The notes: generated by a model not told the origin, from the letters alone. 64,000 bases of DNA from Alphaproteobacteria bacterium (GCA_005883305.1 VBAC01000001.1:1054001-1118000); one strand, 5' to 3'. Positions 7,150 through 17,078 are shown, numbered from the stretch's first letter. A program made the numbers and translations.

Positions 7150-8814
7150 ATGCAGTTCAAGCCGTTGCTCGCCGGCCTCGCCGCGCTTTCCCTGTCGGCG
7201 TCCGGGATGGCGCAGGCGCCGGCGGCAAATGCCGGCGATTTCAGCGCCGACGCCTTTCGCGCCCATGTGACGTTCCTCGCCGACGATCTGCTCGAGGGAC
7301 GCGAGGCGGGGACTCGCGGCTACGACATCGCGGCGCGCTATGTCGCCACCCAGTTCGAGGCGCTGGGCCTGAGGCCCGGAACCGCCAACGGCTGGTTCCA
7401 GCCGGTCGAGTTCGTCCGCTACAGCACCCACGGCCAGCCGACGCTGACCGTCGCCGGCCAGACCTACACCCACGGGCGCGAGATGATCGTGAGGGCCAGC
7501 CCCGAGGCGGCCCCGCTGACGCTCGACGCGCCTTTGGTCTTCGCCGGCTACGGGCTCGACATGCCGAGCCACGGCTTTAACGACTATCAGGGCATCGACG
7601 CGCGCGGGAAGATCGTCGTCGTGCTGAGCGGCGTTCCCGAGGGTATCCCAAGCGACGTTTCCGCCCATATGAACGGCGACAAGAGGCGGATGGCGGCCGC
7701 GCGCGGCGCCGTCGGCATGATCTCCATCCGTACCCGCCACGATATCGCGGAGACGCCGTGGGAGCGGACATTGCGCTTCGCCGACCGGCCCGGCACCACC
7801 TGGCTCGAAGCGGACGGAACCCCGTTCGTCGACGGCAGCGGCCTCAGGTTCAGCGCCACGATGAGCGACGCCGCGGCCGAGGCGCTGTTCCGCGGGGCGC
7901 GGCGCACGACCGCGCAGGTGCTCGACGAGGCCGCCCGGACCGGCGCCCGCCCGCACGGCTTCGCGCTCACGCAGACCGCTCATTTCGCTCGCGAGGCAGC
8001 CGAGACGACGCGCTTCTCCAGCCCGAACGTGATCGCCGTCCTGCCGGGGACCGACCCCAGCGTCGCCAATGAATATGTGCTGCTGATGGCCCATCTCGAC
8101 CATATCGGCGTGCGCACCAGCGGCGAGGGCGACCGGATCAACAACGGAGCGATGGACAACGCCACCGGAATCGCCACCCTGATCGAGGTCGCGCGGCAGT
8201 TCAGCCGGCCCGGCAACCGCCCGCGCCGCCCGATCCTGATCGCCGCGGTGACCGCAGAGGAGAAGGGCCTGCTCGGCGCCCAATATCTCTCGCGCCATCC
8301 GGTGGTCGGCCAGGGACGCGTGATCTCGGTCGTCAATCTCGACATGCCGGTGCTGACCTACGACTTCCAGGACGTGACGGCCTTCGGCGCCGAGCATTCG
8401 ACGATGGGGGCGATCGTCCAGCGCGCAGCGGCGCGGATGCATGTCGGCCTGTCCCCCGATCCGCTGCCCGAGGAAGGGCTGTTCACCCGATCGGACCATT
8501 ACCGCTTCGTCCAGCAGGGCGTGCCTTCGGTGTTCCTGATGACCGGCTTCGCCAATGGCGGGCGCGAACATTTCACCGACTTCCTCGAGCATCAATATCA
8601 CAGCCCGCGCGACGAGGTGACCTTGCCGTTCAACTGGCAGGCAGGCGCGCGCTTCGCCCAGCTCAACTATCTGATCGCGCGGGAAATCGCCGACGGGGCC
8701 GAAGCGCCGCGCTGGTATGCGGGAAGCTTCTTCGGCGACGCCTTCGGCGGCCAGCAGGCGCGCGCGCCGCAGCCGCCTCAGGCGGCCTCGCGGCCCTCCA
8801 GCGCGGCGCGGTAG
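7150..8814 (+). CDS. Secreted M28-family zinc aminopeptidase
   Basis: ATG 7150 is preceded by AAGGTGG; the GTG at 7141 is less likely. The signal peptide MQFKPLLAGLAALSLSASG ends near MAQA. A region with a protease-associated (PA) insert comes first, then the M28 catalytic domain with its zinc ligands and catalytic residues in order: AHLDHIGV (near residue 315), NNGAMDNATGIA, AVTAEEKGLLG, VVNLDMPV and the late YHSPRDE. It should trim N-terminal residues from peptides in the periplasm or outside the cell. The C-terminal 20 residues (rich in Gln, Pro, Ala) run 37 bases into the oppositely transcribed deacetylase gene. A paralogue lies at 37361. Confidence 0.88.
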   Translation: MQFKPLLAGLAALSLSASGMAQAPAANAGDFSADAFRAHVTFLADDLLEGREAGTRGYDIAARYVATQFEALGLRPGTANGWFQPVEFVRYSTHGQPTLTVAGQTYTHGREMIVRASPEAAPLTLDAPLVFAGYGLDMPSHGFNDYQGIDARGKIVVVLSGVPEGIPSDVSAHMNGDKRRMAAARGAVGMISIRTRHDIAETPWERTLRFADRPGTTWLEADGTPFVDGSGLRFSATMSDAAAEALFRGARRTTAQVLDEAARTGARPHGFALTQTAHFAREAAETTRFSSPNVIAVLPGTDPSVANEYVLLMAHLDHIGVRTSGEGDRINNGAMDNATGIATLIEVARQFSRPGNRPRRPILIAAVTAEEKGLLGAQYLSRHPVVGQGRVISVVNLDMPVLTYDFQDVTAFGAEHSTMGAIVQRAAARMHVGLSPDPLPEEGLFTRSDHYRFVQQGVPSVFLMTGFANGGREHFTDFLEHQYHSPRDEVTLPFNWQAGARFAQLNYLIAREIADGAEAPRWYAGSFFGDAFGGQQARAPQPPQAASRPSSAAR

Positions 8815-9740
8815 ACGCCGTCGAGCGTAGTGAAGCGCCCGCCCATGTGGTCTCGGAAGAAGGTCAGCACCTGCTCGATGCCGGCGAGGAAGGCGGCGAG
8901 GTCCGCCTCGTCGCGGACGTAGGGCGTGTGGCCCGGCGCGAGGCTGGGGCTGTGATAGGTGAGGCTGAAAAGGCGGTGGCCGCGCGCCGCCATCGCCTCG
9001 ATCAGCCGGCACTGCTCGTGCGGGGGCGTTCCCTCGGGCGTGAGCCGCGAGCGGGCGACGATTCCCGAGCGCGCCAGCACGCCGGGCAGGCGCAGACGAC
9101 CGGCGCCGGGACTGTCGAACAGCCAGCCGGCGCGTTCCCCCAGCGCGGGCATCGCGCCGAGGAAGCCGACGCTCAGCGGTATTTCGAGCAGGCCTTCCGG
9201 CAGCCAATGCGGCCGATCCGGGCGGCCGCGGAAATCGGGGCCGCCATCGCCGGAGAAATCGCTGTGCGGCACGAAGCTGCAATCGATCCGGTAGCCGAGA
9301 TCGGCGAGGATTCGGCCGGTATTCGGCCCGTAGCCGTAGCGGCCGGCCTTGAACGCGCCCGGAGCCTCGCCGAAATTCTTCTCGATCGCTCCGGTCAGCG
9401 CCTCGATCTTGGCGCGTTCCAGCCACGGCGGCAGGTTGCAGTGATAGGAATTGCGGGCGTTGACCTCCTCCTCATAGGGCGGAGTGACCCACGGATGGAG
9501 GTGCGCGGCGATCCCGGCCCTGCCGGCGTCGCGCAGGCTCGAGAGAAACGCGACCGCCTCCGGATCGGTCGCGACCGGGTAATCGACGGCGTAGGTCGGC
9601 ACGATCCCGAGACGGTGGTAGATTTCGTGAGCGAGCGCCTGGGCCGGGATCGAGCGGGTCGCGCGGCTGTCGCGCGAGAACGGCGCCGTCCAGTCGAACT
9701 CCTCCTCGGTGTCGACGACGATCAGCAGCTCGGGCGTCAC
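8778..9740 (-). CDS. Polysaccharide deacetylase-like protein
   Basis: 320 residues starting at a GTG (9740) that overlaps the stop of the upstream acetyltransferase as GTGA, a classic sign of translational coupling. VVDTEEEFDW near the N-terminus carries the aspartate of NodB-type deacetylases, and AAHLHPWVTPP has the paired histidines. KAGRYGYGPNT and the late FSLTYHSPSLAPGHTPY fit the rest of the fold. It resembles WalW-type deacetylase proteins linked to exopolysaccharide loci. Likely substrate is an N- or O-acetylated glycan; not provable here. With the upstream gene it forms a two-gene glycan-modifying operon. Confidence 0.75.
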   Translation of the reverse strand: MTPELLIVVDTEEEFDWTAPFSRDSRATRSIPAQALAHEIYHRLGIVPTYAVDYPVATDPEAVAFLSSLRDAGRAGIAAHLHPWVTPPYEEEVNARNSYHCNLPPWLERAKIEALTGAIEKNFGEAPGAFKAGRYGYGPNTGRILADLGYRIDCSFVPHSDFSGDGGPDFRGRPDRPHWLPEGLLEIPLSVGFLGAMPALGERAGWLFDSPGAGRLRLPGVLARSGIVARSRLTPEGTPPHEQCRLIEAMAARGHRLFSLTYHSPSLAPGHTPYVRDEADLAAFLAGIEQVLTFFRDHMGGRFTTLDGVYRAALEGREAA

Positions 9741-10900
9741 GGCCGCTGTCCCTTGACCAGCGCCGACGCGCGCTCGAGCCCGCGGCAGAGCGCATGGACG
9801 GCGCGGCGGCGCGCGCCCTTCAGCGGAATCGTGACCCGGACGACGGAGCGCCGCTCGCGCCAGAGACCGTCGATCATCGAATGATGGTCCATCGCGCAGC
9901 TGTCGACCCATTCTATGTCGGGATCCTCGAGGATGCGCAGATTTTCGATCTGGAGGAGGACTCCGGGCGAGAAACGGCCATAATCCTCGTCGAACGCGGT
10001 CTTGAACGAAAAGCCGCCCGGCGGCGTCAGGAAATTGGCGAGCATGGCGATGGCGCGGCCGTCGAGATCGAGGCGCAGGAACTGGAGGCGGCCCGCTTCC
10101 CACGCCCCGGCGGCGGCGGCGCGGAAGAAGGCTTCGGCCGCGGCGTCCACCGCGAGCCCGGTGCCCGCCTTGCCCTTCCAGCCCTTGCGCTCCAAAGCGA
10201 GATAATCGTCGCACCAGGCGGAGAGCTCGGACCCTTCCGCCAGGCGGCGAAAGCCGAGATCGCCGAGCTCGCCGAGGCGGCTGCGCTGGCGGCGCAGCTC
10301 CTTGCGCTTCTTGCCGCGGACGGCGAGCTCGAAATAGGCGCCGGGGTCGAGCCGGGTGTCGAGCATCGCACGGCGGCGGCGGTGAACGACCTCGCCGCGG
10401 CCGAGCGCCCGGAACAGGGGGCCGTCCTCCGCCAATCCGCGCAGGTGAAGGAAAGCACCGGCCCAATCGTCGCGGTCGAGCAGGCCGAGAAGAGCCTCCC
10501 AGAAGGCGGCCTCCTCGCCCGCGGCGACGAGCGGCGAGCCCAGAAAGGCGTGGTCGTGATACCAGTTCTGGACGAAGCGGACCGGCAAATGCGCATAACC
10601 CCGCTCGATCGTCAGCGGCAGCAGGCCGATCAGGCGCGCGCCGCGGCGGACCTCGGCCAGGCGGATGTCGCGATCCCCGGCGAGATGGGCGAGCGAAGCG
10701 GCGACGAACCAGCGCTCGTGAAAGGGGTTTGGCTCGGCGGCGCGCAGGACCAGATCGTCCCATTCGCCGGCCAGATCGGCAAGCGCGAGGCGGGCGGGAC
10801 GAAGCCGCGCGCGGACCCCTGCCGCCGACATGGCGGCGAGCGGCGCCCGCGAGGCGGCGCGGCGCTCCGCCGACGTCTCGATCCGGCCCATCGAACTCAT
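9737..10900 (-). CDS. GNAT-fold acetyltransferase, CelD/BcsL (FemAB-like) family
   Basis: 387 residues. The pattern NPFHERWFVAASLAHLAGDR, then LPLTIERGYAHLPVRFVQNWYHDHAFLGSPLV, and the second half with KELRRQRSRLGELG and FLRLDLDGRAIAMLANF plus FKTAFDEDYGRFSPGVLL, is typical of acetyltransferase_6 proteins of exopolysaccharide and cellulose loci. It is cytoplasmic, with no signal peptide. It probably acylates a sugar precursor; the deacetylase-like partner translated from the overlapping GTGA suggests opposing or successive modification of the same polymer. Start ATG 10900 or the methionine three codons later. Confidence 0.75.
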   Translation of the reverse strand: MSSMGRIETSAERRAASRAPLAAMSAAGVRARLRPARLALADLAGEWDDLVLRAAEPNPFHERWFVAASLAHLAGDRDIRLAEVRRGARLIGLLPLTIERGYAHLPVRFVQNWYHDHAFLGSPLVAAGEEAAFWEALLGLLDRDDWAGAFLHLRGLAEDGPLFRALGRGEVVHRRRRAMLDTRLDPGAYFELAVRGKKRKELRRQRSRLGELGDLGFRRLAEGSELSAWCDDYLALERKGWKGKAGTGLAVDAAAEAFFRAAAAGAWEAGRLQFLRLDLDGRAIAMLANFLTPPGGFSFKTAFDEDYGRFSPGVLLQIENLRILEDPDIEWVDSCAMDHHSMIDGLWRERRSVVRVTIPLKGARRRAVHALCRGLERASALVKGQRP

Positions 10901-10947
10901 CGGCGCGCGATAGCCGACAGAGGTAAATTAATGGTGCGGAGAGAAGC

Positions 10948-12534
10948 TCATGCCGTCTGGAGAAGATGGTCGCGATAGCGATCGCGCAGGGCCGTCTTGA
11001 GCAGTTTGCCGGTGGCCGTGTGCGGAAGGCTGTCGACGAACAGGATTTCGTCCGGAAGCCACCATTTGGCGACTCGCGTGCCGAGATGGGCGAGGATCGC
11101 GTCGGCGCCGACCTCCGAGCCTTCCTTGCGGACGACCAGCAACAGCGGCCGCTCGTCCCATTTGGGATGCCGCGCGCCGATCGCCGCCGCCTCGGCGACG
11201 CCCGGGCAGCCGACCGCCGCATTCTCCAGCTCGACCGAGCTGATCCATTCGCCGCCGGATTTGATCACGTCCTTGGAACGGTCGGTGATCTGGAGCGTGC
11301 CGCAGGGGTGGAGGACGGCGACGTCCCCGGTGTCGAACCAGCTGCCCTCGCCCGCGCAATCGCCCGCCTGGTCCTGAAAATAGCGGCGGATCACCCAGGG
11401 GCCGCGAATCTGGAGGCGGCCCGAGCTCTGGCCGTCGCGCGGCTGTTCCTTCTCCTCGTCGTCGACGACCCGGAGCTCGACTCCGAAGGGCACCCGGCCC
11501 TGCTTGCAGACGAGATCGACCTGCTCGTCGAAGCTCAATTCCTCCCAATTGGCGGGCGGCGAGCCGATCGTGCCGATGGGCGAGGTCTCGGTCATCCCCC
11601 AGGCGTGGCCGACTCGGATACCGGTCTTCATCAGCCGCTCGACCATCGAGCGCGGCGCCGCCGAGCCGCCGATGGTGACGATCCGAAGATGCTTCGGCAT
11701 CTCGCCGGTCTTGTCGATATGCTGGAACATGGAGAGCCAGACCGTCGGGACTCCCGCGCTGTGGGTCACCTTCTCCTCGTTCATCAGGCGGCAGAGCAAG
11801 ACCGGATCATTGACCGCCGCGTAGACCATCTTGATCCCGGCCATCGCTCCGGAGAAGGGAAGACCCCAGGCCGCGGCGTGGAACATCGGCACGATCGGCA
11901 GCGCCACCGTGCTCGGCGAAAGATCGAAGCAGGACGGCGCGACCTCGGCCATGGCGTGGATCACCGAGGAGCGATGCTCGTAGAGAACGCCCTTGGGATT
12001 GCCGGTCGTCCCCGAGGTATAGCAGAGCATGCAGGGCTCGCGCTCCGAGCCCTCGACCCAGGAATAATCGCCGTCCTCGGCGTCGAGCAGGGCCTGGAAC
12101 GCGCCGTCGTCGAAGCAGACGTAATGGTCGATGGAGGTCCACTGGTCCTTGAGGCGGTCGACGATCGGCTGGAACAATTTGTCGTAGAAGAGGACCTTAT
12201 CCTCGGCATGGTTGGCGATGTAGACGAGCTGCTCGTCGAACAGGCGCGGATTGATCGTGTGGATGACGCCGCCCATGCCGATCGCGCCGTACCAGGCGAT
12301 CAGGTGATAATGGTGGTTCATGGCCAAGGTGCCGACCCGGTCGCCGCGCTTCAGGCCCATCTTCTCAAGCGCTTGCGCGAGCTTCCTCGAATCGCGTGCG
12401 ATGCCGGCCCAGCTGGTGCGCTCGACCCTGCCGTCGGCCCAGCCGGTGACGATTTCGCGAGCGCCGTGCTCGCGCTCGGCATGGTCGATGAGCCGCGGCA
12501 CGCGCAGCTCGAAATCCTGCATCCCGCCCAGCAT
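10948..12534 (-). CDS. Acyl-CoA ligase (AMP-forming), medium/long-chain fatty acid type
   Basis: 528 residues, the length of AlkK/FadD-like enzymes. The AMP-binding P-loop is [18 protein letters not shown], the adenine motif GMTETSP, the ribose contact WFDTGDVA, the hinge [13 protein letters not shown], and the catalytic lysine motif TATGKLLKT close to the C-terminus. It activates a carboxylic acid through an acyl-adenylate and transfers it to CoA. Overall pattern ([20 protein letters not shown] at the start) is that of AlkK-like medium-chain ligases rather than phenylacetate-CoA ligase. It stands alone behind the dnaE gene; a shared operon is possible, since 41 bases separate them. Confidence 0.87.
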   Translation of the reverse strand: MLGGMQDFELRVPRLIDHAEREHGAREIVTGWADGRVERTSWAGIARDSRKLAQALEKMGLKRGDRVGTLAMNHHYHLIAWYGAIGMGGVIHTINPRLFDEQLVYIANHAEDKVLFYDKLFQPIVDRLKDQWTSIDHYVCFDDGAFQALLDAEDGDYSWVEGSEREPCMLCYTSGTTGNPKGVLYEHRSSVIHAMAEVAPSCFDLSPSTVALPIVPMFHAAAWGLPFSGAMAGIKMVYAAVNDPVLLCRLMNEEKVTHSAGVPTVWLSMFQHIDKTGEMPKHLRIVTIGGSAAPRSMVERLMKTGIRVGHAWGMTETSPIGTIGSPPANWEELSFDEQVDLVCKQGRVPFGVELRVVDDEEKEQPRDGQSSGRLQIRGPWVIRRYFQDQAGDCAGEGSWFDTGDVAVLHPCGTLQITDRSKDVIKSGGEWISSVELENAAVGCPGVAEAAAIGARHPKWDERPLLLVVRKEGSEVGADAILAHLGTRVAKWWLPDEILFVDSLPHTATGKLLKTALRDRYRDHLLQTA

Positions 12535-12575
12535 TCGAACTCTCCCGCTCCGTCTATGCGCGGGAGTCTATTCGC

Positions 12576-15500
12576 TTACGAAACGAGCGCAAGCCTGGGC
12601 GCCTCGGCGACCGACAGGCGCACGGCGCGGATCCCGCCGACGCGTTCGATTCGCGCGGCCAGCTCGGCGTCGACCTTATAGTCCCGGCCGAGCACCATTT
12701 CCGCCTCGCCGCCGCTCCACGCCGCGCGGCAGGTGAGCTGGCCGTTGCCGCCGCGCTCCGCAAGGACGATCGCTGCCAGTTCGCCGAGCGCGGCCGGATC
12801 GTCGACCTCGACCTCGAGCTGGAGGCGAGTCCGGCGCGACAGCCCCTCGAAGCCCTGAAGCGAGCGGATGGCGAGGCGCGGCGTCTCCTCGCCCGGGCGC
12901 CGGTCGAGCTCGACGCTGAGCAGGGCGCACTGGCCGTCCTTGGCGAAAGCGGCGACCTGATCGGCCACGGCGTCGTCGAAGATCGTCGCTTCGAACTGAC
13001 CGGAGGAATCGGACAAGGTGGCGATCATGTAGCGGCGGCCCTTGGCCGAGGTTCGCCAGCGCACGTCCTCGATCATTCCGGCCATCACCGCGCCTGTCCG
13101 GCCGCCGTCGGCGGGAGCGGCGAGCGCCGAAAGGTCGCCGAAGCGGCGCGCGCCGTGGGCGGCCGCGAGGTGGCGGTAATTGTCGACCGGGTGGGCGGAG
13201 AAATAGAAGCCGAAGGCCTCCTTCTCGGCGGCCATCCGCTGGGCGAGAGTCCAGTTCTCCGCCGCGGGCATTCGGATAGGGACGACATTGGCGGCGCCCT
13301 CGCCGAACAGACCGCCCTGCCCGCTGACCCGCGCATCGGCCGCGCTCGATGCCGCGGAGAGGATCGTCTCGGCCGCGCCGAACGCCGCCCAGCGCTCGGC
13401 GATCCCGTCGAACGCGCCGGCGGCGGCGAGGCTTTCGAGCTGGCGGCGGTTGAGCTGCCGCGGATCGATCCGGGCGGCGAAATCGTCGAGCGTCCGGAAG
13501 GCGCCTCCGCGATCGCGCTCCTCGACCAGCACCTCCATCGCCTTCTCCCCGACCCCCTTGAGCGCGCCCAGGGCGTAGCGCACCGCGTGGCCCTCGCCGT
13601 GGGGCTCGACCGAAAAGTCGGCTTCGCTGGCGTTGATCGAGGGGGGCAGGATCGAGTCTCCGCGCCGGCGCATGTCGTCGACGAAGATCGCCAGCTTGTC
13701 GGTGAGGTGGATGTCGAAAGCCATCGAGGCGGCGTAGAATTCGACCGGGTAATGGGCCTTGAGCCACGCCGTCTGGTAGGCGACCAGCGCGTAGGCGGCG
13801 GCGTGGCTCTTGTTGAAGCCGTAGCCGGCGAACTTGTCGATCAGGTCGAACAGCTCGTTGGCCTTCGGCCGGGCGATGGCATTGACCGCGCAGCCGGTGA
13901 TGAAGCGCTCGCGCTGCGCGTCCATCTCCGACTTGATCTTCTTGCCCATGGCGCGGCGCAGCAGGTCCGCCTCGCCGAGGCTGTAGCCGGCAAGCACCTT
14001 GGCCGCCTCCATCACCTGCTCCTGGTAGACGAAGATGCCGTAGGTTTCCTTGAGCACGTCTTCGAGCAAAGGGTGCGGATATTCGATTCGCGCGCGGCCG
14101 TTCTTGCGGTCGCCGAACATCGGGATATTGTCCATCGGGCCCGGCCGGTAGAGCGAGACGAGCGCGATGATGTCGCCGAAATTGGACGGGCGGACGGCCG
14201 CCAGCGTTCGGCGCATGCCTTCCGATTCGAGCTGGAACACGCCGACCGTGTCGCCCTTCTGGAGCAGCGCGTAGACGTCCGGATCGTCCCACGGCATCAG
14301 CCGGTCGAGATCGACCTCGACTCCGCGCCTGGCGAGCAAAGCGACTGCCTTGCGCAGCACGGAGAGCGTCTTGAGGCCGAGGAAGTCGAACTTCACCAGC
14401 CCCGCGGCCTCGACATATTTCATGTCGAACTGGGTCACCGGCATGTCCGAGCGCGGATCGCGGTAGAGCGGCACGAGCGCGTCGAGGCGGCGGTCGCCGA
14501 TGACGACGCCCGCGGCGTGGGTCGAGGCGTGGCGGGGAAGGCCCTCGAGCTTCATCGCCAGATCGAACAGGCGGCGGACCTGGGCGTCGTTGCGATATTC
14601 GGCGGCGAGCTCGGTGACGCCGTTGAGCGCCCGCTCCAAGGTCCAGGGATCGGTCGGATGGTTGGGGATGAGCTTGGCCAGCCGGTCGACCTGGCCGTAG
14701 GGCATTTGCAGGACGCGGCCGGTATCCTTGAGCACCGCGCGCGCCTTCAATTTCCCGAAGGTGATGATCTGGGCGACCTTGTCCGACCCGTAGCGCTCCT
14801 GGACGTAGCGGATCACCTCGCCGCGCCGGGTCTCGCAAAAGTCGATGTCGAAATCCGGCATCGACACGCGTTCGGGGTTGAGGAAGCGCTCGAACAGCAG
14901 GCCGAGGCGGATCGGATCGAGATCGGTGATGGTCAGCGCCCAGGCGACCACCGAGCCGGCCCCGGAGCCGCGGCCCGGGCCGACCGGAATGTCCTGGTCC
15001 TTGGCCCATTTGATGAAGTCGGCGACGATCAGGAAATAGGCCGCGAAGCCCATGTCGATGATGATCTCGGTCTCGAAGGCGAGCCGGTCGAAATAGGCCT
15101 TGCGGTCCTCATCCGAGAGATCGTCGTAGAGCGCGAGGCGCGCATCGAGGCCGGCCTTCGCGTCCGCCCGGAGCTGGCTTGCCTCGGCCTCCAGATCGCC
15201 GGCGATGGACGGGAGGATGGGCTTGCGCTTGGGCGCTCCGACCGCGCAGCGCCGCGCGATGACCGAGCTGTTGTCGATCGCCTCCGGAAGGTCGGCGAAC
15301 AAGGCGCGCATGTCGGCGGCAGGCTTCATCCATGCCTCGGGCGAAGAGCGAACGCGGTCGTCGCGGTCGATCTGGCTCGACTGGGCGATGCACAGCATCG
15401 CGTCGTGGGCGCGATGGAAGTCGGCGTCGGCGTAAGACGCCGGATTGGTCGCCACCAGCGGAAGGTTCCGCGCATAAGCGAGCGCGATCAGCCCGGCCTC

Positions 15501-16046
15501 GGCGGCCTGCTCGACCGGATCGCCGCGCCGGCTGAGCTCGACGTAGAGCCGGCCGGGGAACAGGCGCTCCAGGCGGTTGGCCACGTCGTTGAACGGCTGC
15601 TCCTCGGCGATCAGCCGGGCGAGCGCGCCCTCCCCGCCCCCGGTCAGCGCGATCAGCCCCGCGGTGCGCCCTTCGAGCGCGTCGAACGTGACGTGGGCCT
15701 CCTCCTCGACCGGGCGGCCGAGATGCGCTTCGGAGACCAGCGCGCAAAGGTTGACGTAGCCCGTCTCGTCCTGCGCGTAGAGCGCGAGCCAGTCGATCAG
15801 CGGCGCCCGTCCCTCGGCGCCGGGCCGGGCGACCCCGAGCAAGGCGCCGACGATCGGCTGCACGCCCGCCTCGATGCAGGCATCGGTGAACGGCATGGCG
15901 GCGTAGAGCCCGTTGCGGTCGGTCAGCGCCACCGCGGGGAAATCGAGCCTTTTGGCCTGCCTGGCGATCGCCTTCGGCTCGATCGCGCCCTCGAGCATCG
16001 TGTAGCAGGAGAAGATTCGAAGCGGGACGTAGGGCGCGGCCGACAT
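12576..16046 (-). CDS. dnaE: DNA polymerase III alpha subunit (replicative polymerase)
   Basis: 1156 residues, full length. The PHP domain opens the protein (PLRIFSCYTMLEGAIEPKAI). The polymerase palm has GPGRGSGAGSVVAWAL followed by the catalytic aspartates in MPDFDIDFCETRRGEV (around residue 400). The fingers contain SLYRPGPMDNIPMF, with QLESEGMRRTL just before them, and MGKKIKSEMDAQRERF after. GYGFNKSHAAAYALVAYQTAW precedes the helix-hairpin-helix, and an OB-fold domain is near the end. This is the main replicative polymerase (DnaE1), not the shorter mutagenic DnaE2. The ATG at 16046 gives the family N-terminus. Confidence 0.96.
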   Translation of the reverse strand: MSAAPYVPLRIFSCYTMLEGAIEPKAIARQAKRLDFPAVALTDRNGLYAAMPFTDACIEAGVQPIVGALLGVARPGAEGRAPLIDWLALYAQDETGYVNLCALVSEAHLGRPVEEEAHVTFDALEGRTAGLIALTGGGEGALARLIAEEQPFNDVANRLERLFPGRLYVELSRRGDPVEQAAEAGLIALAYARNLPLVATNPASYADADFHRAHDAMLCIAQSSQIDRDDRVRSSPEAWMKPAADMRALFADLPEAIDNSSVIARRCAVGAPKRKPILPSIAGDLEAEASQLRADAKAGLDARLALYDDLSDEDRKAYFDRLAFETEIIIDMGFAAYFLIVADFIKWAKDQDIPVGPGRGSGAGSVVAWALTITDLDPIRLGLLFERFLNPERVSMPDFDIDFCETRRGEVIRYVQERYGSDKVAQIITFGKLKARAVLKDTGRVLQMPYGQVDRLAKLIPNHPTDPWTLERALNGVTELAAEYRNDAQVRRLFDLAMKLEGLPRHASTHAAGVVIGDRRLDALVPLYRDPRSDMPVTQFDMKYVEAAGLVKFDFLGLKTLSVLRKAVALLARRGVEVDLDRLMPWDDPDVYALLQKGDTVGVFQLESEGMRRTLAAVRPSNFGDIIALVSLYRPGPMDNIPMFGDRKNGRARIEYPHPLLEDVLKETYGIFVYQEQVMEAAKVLAGYSLGEADLLRRAMGKKIKSEMDAQRERFITGCAVNAIARPKANELFDLIDKFAGYGFNKSHAAAYALVAYQTAWLKAHYPVEFYAASMAFDIHLTDKLAIFVDDMRRRGDSILPPSINASEADFSVEPHGEGHAVRYALGALKGVGEKAMEVLVEERDRGGAFRTLDDFAARIDPRQLNRRQLESLAAAGAFDGIAERWAAFGAAETILSAASSAADARVSGQGGLFGEGAANVVPIRMPAAENWTLAQRMAAEKEAFGFYFSAHPVDNYRHLAAAHGARRFGDLSALAAPADGGRTGAVMAGMIEDVRWRTSAKGRRYMIATLSDSSGQFEATIFDDAVADQVAAFAKDGQCALLSVELDRRPGEETPRLAIRSLQGFEGLSRRTRLQLEVEVDDPAALGELAAIVLAERGGNGQLTCRAAWSGGEAEMVLGRDYKVDAELAARIERVGGIRAVRLSVAEAPRLALVS

Positions 16047-16320
16047 GAGGCGACTATGGTGCCTTCATCGGCGGCGCGAAAGCCTCCTGCGGCGATTCGC
16101 CCACAGGAATCCGGCTCACCCGGCCTGCCGCCCGATCCGCCCAAACAGCATGATCGAATCGAAGCTTCTATCTTTCGTTAAGGCAGAATCCGGAGCCGTT
16201 GGCAGCCGGGACGGAAAGCAGCGCGATAAATCAGGATAGCATTTGGCGAATTGAAAGATTGCGCCGAAATGGACACCTCAGACAGTTTGACTGTAGATTA
16301 CCTAGCTATTTACTTCAGGA

Positions 16321-16348
16321 GATTCCAACCTGAATCGGACGATTCCAA
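16321..16348. promoter_or_regulatory. Paired GATTCCAA sites in an AT-rich promoter region
   Basis: The 440-base gap 16047-16486 has no gene and is clearly more AT-rich than its surroundings from about 16165 on. Within it GATTCCAA occurs twice exactly 20 bases apart (16321-16328 and 16341-16348), the first copy being half of a GATTC-6-GAATC inverted repeat. Two helical turns of spacing suggests binding of a dimeric regulator upstream of the orphan gene at 16487. No known box is recognised. Confidence 0.35.
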
Positions 16349-16486
16349 TCTAGACTCTAAAAATGTTCCGTGACTAGCTACACATGCGCTCCATCGACGC
16401 CGCCTGACTTCAGCGCGGCTCACGAAAGCGCCTGTTTGGCTATGCGGCGCCACTCGCGCCGCACTACTCATCGAACGGAGGTTTCC

Positions 16487-17065
16487 ATGGCCAGCAAGCA
16501 ACCCGGCGGACCCGGCGGCATACGGGGTGAAGTCGAAGGCCCGCTGTTCACGATCGATTTCGAGAAGCACGCCGTCGAGCGGCCGCGCGAGCTTCCGCGC
16601 GAACTGGCCGAAGCCGAGCTTTTCGACGAGAATTTCTTCTCGCTCCAGGCCGACACCAACGAGGCCGCGAAAGTCTCGATCGCATGCCAGCAGGTCCACC
16701 TCCTGAACCTGGTCAGCTGGCCCGAATTCAAGACGGTCTGGGGCAAGCGCTGCTACAAGGTCAAATGGTGGACGGTGTGCATCCCCTGGCCCTACATCTA
16801 CAAGCGGGTCTGCACGCGCAGCTACTATCTGCAGATCTGTCATCCGACCATCGGCGAGATCATGGCCGCCATCCTCGACTGCCTCAAAAAGTCGCTCAGC
16901 GAGGCGCTCCTCGCCCTGCTGATCCAGAAGAAATTCGACGTGTTCCTGAACGTGCTCCGGATCGTGCTCGTCAACTGCCTGCAGCAGAAGGGCGTGAAGC
17001 TCCTCGAACAGCTGTCGGTCGGCATCAAGGAGCAGGTCAATTGCACCAACTGGCAGGAGGTTTGA
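16487..17065 (+). CDS. Orphan Cys/Trp-rich protein of unknown function
   Basis: 192 residues; ATG 16487 has a strong GGAGGT seven bases upstream. No signal peptide. Residues 1-60 are acidic/basic and low in structure. From about 80 to 125 there is a remarkable aromatic and cysteine-rich segment (GKRCYKVKWWTVCIPWPYIY, then KRVCTRSYYLQICHP). It is followed by a long amphipathic or hydrophobic helical region (SEALLALLIQKKFDVFLNVL, then RIVLVNCLQQ) that could insert into a membrane, and a C-terminal VNCTNWQEV. Eight cysteines in all. I do not recognise the family. It lies on the opposite strand between dnaE and lolD, which are commonly neighbours in alphaproteobacteria, and has its own AT-rich promoter, so it looks like an insertion. 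Confidence 0.6.
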   Translation: MASKQPGGPGGIRGEVEGPLFTIDFEKHAVERPRELPRELAEAELFDENFFSLQADTNEAAKVSIACQQVHLLNLVSWPEFKTVWGKRCYKVKWWTVCIPWPYIYKRVCTRSYYLQICHPTIGEIMAAILDCLKKSLSEALLALLIQKKFDVFLNVLRIVLVNCLQQKGVKLLEQLSVGIKEQVNCTNWQEV

Positions 17066-17078
17066 TCGCGAGACGGAC

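Noticed and set aside
10948-12534. The acyl-CoA ligase as PaaK, completing the phenylacetate pathway.
   Set aside because: Length (528) and N-terminal pattern fit AlkK-like fatty-acid ligases; PaaK-type enzymes are about 430-440 residues with different motifs.
13155-16181. A 1008-codon open frame antisense to dnaE, and similar long antisense frames opposite tig, terL, ppiD and others.
   Set aside because: High GC content with strong third-position G/C produces long antisense frames; their translations are rich in Arg, Asp, Glu and Gly without domains, and the opposite strand carries clear families.
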